Assembly: GCA_022822525.1 (NCBI GenBank)
Contig: JAJEBN010000109.1
Span: forward strand, 38,073 to 102,072
Reading direction: 5' to 3'
Length of the DNA stretch: 64,000 nt
Source of the DNA: Acidimicrobiia bacterium
GTDB taxonomy: Bacteria; Actinomycetota; Acidimicrobiia; Acidimicrobiales; Poriferisodalaceae
The notes under the pieces were generated by a model that was not told the DNA's origin, made no database searches, and saw nothing but the letters and a program-made list of their open reading frames with translations. The position numbers were made by a program, and so were the translations under genes. Below are positions 59,726 through 64,000 of this stretch, piece by piece; position 1 is the first letter of the stretch; each line of letters starts with the position of its first letter.

Positions 59726-61560
59726 TCATTCGACGCTACTGCGGGGGTTGCAGCAAGTCGCTCGCCGGCGGGTGCGATCTGCAGCCCGCTGACGGTGACC
59801 GGCTCGCGCACCGGCGTGTACGGAACCGTGCCACCGAGGCGCTCGGGTGCGAGGACGCTGCGTATCCCGTGGCGTGTGGCCAACGCCCGCACGGCCTCGC
59901 GGCCGGCCCGACTGGCCGAGCGGACGACCAGCACGTCGATGTCGCCGATGCCTGCGGTGGCGAGCTGGCCGAGTGCTCTCGCAGCATCAGGGCGATCGAT
60001 GACAACAACCACAGGTTCGTCATCGTGCACCGACAGATGCGCGCCCTGCGGCGGCGGTGCCAGGTGGGTGCTTGCCACTGCCCATACCCCGATGGCGAAT
60101 GCCGCCGTCAGCAGGCCGCCGACGCCGGCCATGCGTCCGCGCCCCCACAACGCCACGGCCGTGCACACGCCTGCGACCGCGATGATGGGGGCAATCTCGG
60201 GAGCCTCGATGTAGGGCCAGCCCAGTCCCGCACCCCAGCGGGCGACAGCGGCGACCCAGCCCAACATCAACCTCGTCGGCAGGTGCAGGATTGCTGCTAC
60301 TGCGTCGCCGGCCACACCGCCCGCTAGGCCCGCGACGAGGCCCCACACCATGGCCGGCCCTGCGATCGGACCGGCAAGGACGTTGGCCGGAATGCTGGCC
60401 AGCGGGAGCGAACCGAACACGGCGAGCTGGACGGGCAGCACGCCCGCCTGTGCTGTCAGGGTTGCGGCGAGCGCGAGTCGCAGCCAGGGAGGGCCTCGCA
60501 GCAGTCTGGCGACGCGACCGGCACCGAGCACGATTGCGGCGGTGGCGGCAACCGAGAGCTGGAAGCCCACAGACCGCACCAGCAGCGGATCCACCACCAG
60601 CAGCACGATGACAGCCGTCGCCAGCAGTCGAGGCGCGGACGCCCGCCGGCCGATCGCATGCGCCCCGACTGCCAGGGTGGCCAGCACGCACGCCCGCAGC
60701 ACCGATGGCTCCCCGCGGGTCAGCACGGCGAATTGAGCAAGCAACAGCCCGACTGCACCGAGCCGCACGAACGGGCGCAGTCGCACCAGCAGCGGCGCGA
60801 ACAACAGCAGCACGAACGCCACGTTCGAACCCGATACGGCGAGCAGGTGGGTCAGCGAGGTGGCCCTGAAGTCGTGCACCACTTCTGGCAGCTGCCCGCG
60901 ATCGTCGCCGTACACGAATCCTGCGAGCAGCGCGGCGTCACGCTGCGACAGCGACGTCGCTGAGGCGGAAACGCGATCTCGCAGGCGGTTCGCGACACGG
61001 AACGCCGCAGCGCCGTCGTCGATGCGCTGCGCGGAGTGGATCTGCGCGCCGCCCGCGAGATGGCGCGACCACATGAAGTTGCGGTCCGCGGCGCTGGCCG
61101 GCTCAGCCGTGGCGCTCAATCGCCAGCGCTCCCCCATGGCGGCGCTTTCCAGCGCCCATGCAGCCGGTCCACGGGCCCAGCCCTCCCACCGGAAGCGTTC
61201 GCCGTCGATCGTCGCGCTGAAGGGGACGACCAAGGCGCCGGCGCGCCACCGAGGGTCCGCCGCAAGGACGACATCACCCTCGACATCTCCGCTGGCTGCT
61301 GCGTCAAGCCGGTCGAGCTGAGCGCACATCGACGCTGCTGCCAGCAGCAGCAGTCCCACCGGAATGAGCACTCGCGCGCGAGATGCGACGCCGGCAACGA
61401 TCAGCGGGGTGCCCCACCACCACGACACGCCGGGCGCCCATATCGCCCCGATCGCGGTGCCGAATGCACCTGCCACGATCCAGCGATCGTCGACTGCGCT
61501 CAGCCCCCCGTACCTCCGGGGTGCCGCCAATGCAACCCCCAGCGCATCAGACCTTCGCAT
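59707..61560 (-). CDS. comEC: ComEC/Rec2-like competence membrane protein with degenerate C terminus
   Basis: A 617-residue DNA-uptake channel homologue. The N-terminal OB-like domain is followed by the Competence domain, with about ten membrane helices (L-A-G-F-V-Y-G-D-D-R-G-Q-L-P, then L-T-H-L-L-A-V-S-G-S-N-V-A). The usual metallo-beta-lactamase domain is represented only by about 110 C-terminal residues lacking an H-x-D-x-D-H motif, so nuclease activity is doubtful. ATG 61560 is chosen because it overlaps the comEA stop by 14 bases and gives a normal N terminus. Confidence 0.88.
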   Translation of the reverse strand: MRRSDALGVALAAPRRYGGLSAVDDRWIVAGAFGTAIGAIWAPGVSWWWGTPLIVAGVASRARVLIPVGLLLLAAASMCAQLDRLDAAASGDVEGDVVLAADPRWRAGALVVPFSATIDGERFRWEGWARGPAAWALESAAMGERWRLSATAEPASAADRNFMWSRHLAGGAQIHSAQRIDDGAAAFRVANRLRDRVSASATSLSQRDAALLAGFVYGDDRGQLPEVVHDFRATSLTHLLAVSGSNVAFVLLLFAPLLVRLRPFVRLGAVGLLLAQFAVLTRGEPSVLRACVLATLAVGAHAIGRRASAPRLLATAVIVLLVVDPLLVRSVGFQLSVAATAAIVLGAGRVARLLRGPPWLRLALAATLTAQAGVLPVQLAVFGSLPLASIPANVLAGPIAGPAMVWGLVAGLAGGVAGDAVAAILHLPTRLMLGWVAAVARWGAGLGWPYIEAPEIAPIIAVAGVCTAVALWGRGRMAGVGGLLTAAFAIGVWAVASTHLAPPPQGAHLSVHDDEPVVVVIDRPDAARALGQLATAGIGDIDVLVVRSASRAGREAVRALATRHGIRSVLAPERLGGTVPYTPVREPVTVSGLQIAPAGERLAATPAVASNEWQAEP

Positions 61561-62227
61561 GGGTCCTGAGCTGCGACAGCTTGGCCGGCCCGATCCCGGG
61601 CACCTCTTCAAGCTCGTCCAGCGTCGCGAACGGTCCGTGCTCGGCCCGGTAGGCCGCGATCGCCGCCGCCAGCGACGGGCCGATGCCAGGCAGCCCTTCC
61701 AGCTGGGGCGCTGTCGCAGCGTTGACGTCGATTGGCCCTGCGGCGCCTGTGGCGGCATCGCCGGCGTCGATCACCGGCTGCTCGCCCACGAGCGGCACAT
61801 AGATCTGCTGTCCGTCCCGCATCCGCTCGGCCAGATTGACGGCTGCCAGATCGGCACCGGCAGCGGGCCCTCCGGCGGCGTCGACCAGGTCGCCCACCCT
61901 GAAGCCAACGGGTATCTCGTACAACCCAGGTGCCTCGACGGCGCCAGCAAGGTGCACTCGCAGCATCGAAGGCTGGGTTGTCGCGATCGGCAGCGGCGCG
62001 CCCTGCGCGGCCGCAGGAAGCTCGATCGGCGCAGGCGCCCCGTGCCGCACGCCCGCGAGGAAGCCGACGCCCACGACGGCAACGAGTGCCCCAGCCGCGA
62101 CCAGCGCTGGCACCGTGCCGGCTCGACGCGCGACACCCGCCAGCTCAACCAGCACGGAACGCCAGTCGGTCGAGCGCCCGTCTGGTGAGGGTCCGTCTGC
62201 TGAGGGCCCAGCGCCCGGCGCTCGCAT
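61547..62227 (-). CDS. comEA: ComEA-like helix-hairpin-helix DNA-binding protein
   Basis: A 226-residue membrane-anchored protein: one N-terminal helix (about 40-60), an SLBB-like domain (V-H-L-A-G-A-V-E-A-P-G-L-Y), and two C-terminal helix-hairpin-helix units (L-P-G-I-G-P-S-L-A and V-P-G-I-G-P-A-K-L). It binds incoming double-stranded DNA for ComEC. The ATG at 62227 is preferred over an upstream TTG at 62275, which lies in the promoter-like sequence. Confidence 0.9.
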   Translation of the reverse strand: MRAPGAGPSADGPSPDGRSTDWRSVLVELAGVARRAGTVPALVAAGALVAVVGVGFLAGVRHGAPAPIELPAAAQGAPLPIATTQPSMLRVHLAGAVEAPGLYEIPVGFRVGDLVDAAGGPAAGADLAAVNLAERMRDGQQIYVPLVGEQPVIDAGDAATGAAGPIDVNAATAPQLEGLPGIGPSLAAAIAAYRAEHGPFATLDELEEVPGIGPAKLSQLRTHAKV

Positions 62228-62246
62228 GTCTGTGACCCTATGGAGA

Positions 62247-62275
62247 GATTTACGATATTTTCCAATAAATTTCAA
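62247..62275 (-). promoter_or_regulatory. Candidate comEA promoter
   Basis: On the minus strand, TTGAAA (62275-62270), a 17-base spacer and TAAATC (62252-62247) form a sigma70-like promoter 20 bases before the comEA ATG. The 62236-62280 stretch is strikingly AT-rich in this GC-rich window. This is sequence inspection only. Confidence 0.4.
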
Positions 62276-62404
62276 TAGACACCAGCTATCTCAGATTCGA
62301 GCGTCGGTGAGGCTGGCGTAACGTCACGCCACTCGAAACGGGCGCTGCTGGAGGGCTGAGGCCATCATGGAGACCATTGACGTCGACCTGGGGAGAGCAG
62401 AACG

Positions 62405-63451
62405 ATGTCTGGTGCGATCGAGCAAGGCAGCGGCGCAGTTGCGGGTATCGATGCGGCGCCAGTGACCGCCTGGATGGCCGAACGAGTCGAACTCAGCCCG
62501 CCGCTGCTGTTCGAGATCATCGCCGGCGGGCACTCCAACCTCACCTACCGCGTCAGCGACGCTGCGGGACGCCGGTGGGTGCTGCGCCGCCCGCCGCTCG
62601 CGCACTTGCTGGCCGGGGCGCACGACATGGTGCGCGAGCACCGCCTGCTGTCATCGCTGGAGCCCACCGAGGTCCCCACGCCTCCGGTGGTGGGACTGTG
62701 CACCGACGACGAGGTGAACGGCGCCGACTTCTACGTGACCGAGTTCGTGGACGGCACCGTGCTGCGCTCGCTCGACGATGCCGAGGCGCTGACGCCCGAG
62801 GCCCGAGGGGAGCTGAGCCGGCGGATGGTCGAGGTGCTCGCAACCATCCACAGCACCGACTTGGAGGCGACCGGGCTCGCCACCCTCGGCCGGCCGGAGG
62901 ACTACGTCGCTCGGCAGATCCATGTCTGGCGGCGGCAGTTCAACGCCATGACCTCGCGGGATCTGCCGATCATCGAACGCGTCCACGATGTGCTGGTGGC
63001 CTCGATCCCACCGCAGGCCGAAGGCACCCTGGTCCACGGCGATTACCGCCTCGACAACTGCCTTTCAACCACCGACGGAGACCTGGCGGCCGTGCTGGAC
63101 TGGGAGATCTCCACGCTGGGCGACCCGGTCGCGGAGTTGGGATTCCTGCTCGGCTACTGGGTCGAGGCGGATGACGGCTTCAACCCGCTCGGGCACGACG
63201 CCACGGCGGCCGAGGGCTTTTGGACCCGCGACCAGCTCGCCCATGCCTACGCGGAGCTGACCGGCCGCGACGTCAGCAACATCGAATGGCACTTCGCGTT
63301 TGCGAGCTGGCGCCTGGCCTGCATTCTCGAAGGCGTGCATGCGCGCTACGTGGGTGGCGCGATCCCCGAGATTCCCCCTGAGGTCCACGAGTTCCCGCAG
63401 AGCATCGTGTCGCTGGCCGAACGCGCAGAAGCGGTGCTGGCAGATCTGTGA
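62405..63451 (+). CDS. APH-fold phosphotransferase family protein (ACAD10-like)
   Basis: A 348-residue aminoglycoside phosphotransferase-fold protein. The G-G-H-S-N-L-T-Y loop is at 41-48, catalytic H211-G-D-Y-R-L-D-N218, and metal-binding D232-W-E234. Members adjacent to acyl-CoA dehydrogenases (ACAD10/FadE36-like) phosphorylate hydroxyacyl or other small substrates rather than antibiotics. No acyl-CoA dehydrogenase lies in the window to the right, so the substrate is open. Confidence 0.85.
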   Translation: MSGAIEQGSGAVAGIDAAPVTAWMAERVELSPPLLFEIIAGGHSNLTYRVSDAAGRRWVLRRPPLAHLLAGAHDMVREHRLLSSLEPTEVPTPPVVGLCTDDEVNGADFYVTEFVDGTVLRSLDDAEALTPEARGELSRRMVEVLATIHSTDLEATGLATLGRPEDYVARQIHVWRRQFNAMTSRDLPIIERVHDVLVASIPPQAEGTLVHGDYRLDNCLSTTDGDLAAVLDWEISTLGDPVAELGFLLGYWVEADDGFNPLGHDATAAEGFWTRDQLAHAYAELTGRDVSNIEWHFAFASWRLACILEGVHARYVGGAIPEIPPEVHEFPQSIVSLAERAEAVLADL

Positions 63452-63517
63452 CGTGCCGGCGATGAGATGGCACGCCGGGAACGCAGCGTTCCTCGGATAC
63501 CGCGACTGCGCAACGTT

Positions 63518-64000
63518 ATGGTCCCCGCCGTGAAGGTGGACGGCGGCATCAGCACAGACGGCGGCTTCGACAACCTGATGGAGTCGAGCCGCGAGCAGGA
63601 GGCGCTGGGCTACGACGGCCTGTGGGCGCCCGAGACCATCCACGACCCGTTCACGATGCTCCCGCTGATGGCGCACGCCACGTCGTCGGTGGACCTCGGC
63701 ACGAACATCGCGGTGGGCTTCGCCCGCAACCCGATGTCGCTCGCCTACAGCGCCAATGACATCCAGACACTGTCGGAAGGCAGGTTCATTCTGGGTCTGG
63801 GCAGCCAGCTGCGCCCGCAGATCACCCAGCGGTTCTCGATGGAGTGGTCCAAGCCGGCGGCTCGCATGCGCGAGATGATCATGGCGATCAAGGCCATCTG
63901 GGACTGCTGGAACAACGGCGAGAAGCTGAACTTCCGCGGCGACTTCTACGAGCACACATTGATGACGCCGTTCTTCGACCCCGGGCCGAATCCCTACGGC
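63518..64000 (+). CDS. LLM-class (F420-dependent type) oxidoreductase, partial
   Basis: The first 161 residues of a luciferase-like monooxygenase-fold protein, cut by the window edge. Recognisable blocks are G-Y-D-G-L-W-A-P-E-T-I-H-D-P-F, F-A-R-N-P-M-S-L-A-Y, G-R-F-I-L-G-L-G-S-Q and F-Y-E-H-T-L-M-T-P-F-F. This is close to the actinobacterial TIGR03617-type F420 family. ATG 63518 or GTG 63530 may be the start. Confidence 0.85.
   Translation, partial: MVPAVKVDGGISTDGGFDNLMESSREQEALGYDGLWAPETIHDPFTMLPLMAHATSSVDLGTNIAVGFARNPMSLAYSANDIQTLSEGRFILGLGSQLRPQITQRFSMEWSKPAARMREMIMAIKAIWDCWNNGEKLNFRGDFYEHTLMTPFFDPGPNPYG

Overview
The window is very GC-rich chromosomal DNA with GTG and TTG starts, actinobacterial-type proteins (DUF3039, a BldD-like regulator, a BldC-like HTH, PhoH-YbeY-CorC-Era order, a ferrochelatase with C-terminal cysteines, an F420-type LLM oxidoreductase) and three tRNA genes. 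The best guess is an uncultured or free-living actinobacterium, perhaps of class Acidimicrobiia. That placement is inferred from gene content and was not tested by alignment.

Left arm (1-12.2 kb): a minus-strand aromatic ring-dihydroxylation cluster (dihydrodiol dehydrogenase, dioxygenase beta and alpha, class II aldolase-type decarboxylase), a nitrobindin, a FlK-like thioesterase, a redoxin with an in-frame TGA at its active-site position (a probable selenoprotein with a SECIS-like hairpin), two tandem ERG4/ERG24-type sterol reductase homologues, tRNA-Val, an inositol monophosphatase-like protein, an HNH/DUF222 protein and a lipoprotein.

Peptide transporter (12.2-21.3 kb): a complete oligopeptide-type ABC operon with two paralogous binding lipoproteins, two permeases and two ATPases. 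One ATPase carries a large multi-helix membrane insertion inside its nucleotide-binding domain, and one permease has two extra N-terminal helices.

Housekeeping block (21.3-35.1 kb): tRNA-Met, tRNA-Asn, dnaG, a PPDK-like protein without the ATP-grasp half, glyS, recO, uppS, dinG, era, a CBS-domain membrane protein, ybeY, phoH and a DUF3039 gene. Much of this order is familiar from other actinobacteria.

Central block (35.2-45.9 kb): a single reading frame joining an MFS transporter to a ferrochelatase, B12-dependent ribonucleotide reductase nrdJ, a RibD-C-like reductase, lexA with three operator-like palindromes and a 33-bp tandem array over its stop codon, nudC, cysS, a CPBP protease and a BldC-like regulator.

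Right arm (46-64 kb): a compact Tad/Flp pilus operon ending in a membrane-anchored pseudokinase, then hemW, a short BldD-like regulator, dnaJ, hrcA, lepA, rpsT, holA, comEC and comEA, followed by a phosphotransferase and an LLM oxidoreductase cut by the window edge.

The observations most worth checking are the selenoprotein, the MFS-ferrochelatase fusion, the ABC ATPase with a membrane insert, and the ATP-grasp-less PPDK. No gene-free stretch longer than about 230 bases was found.
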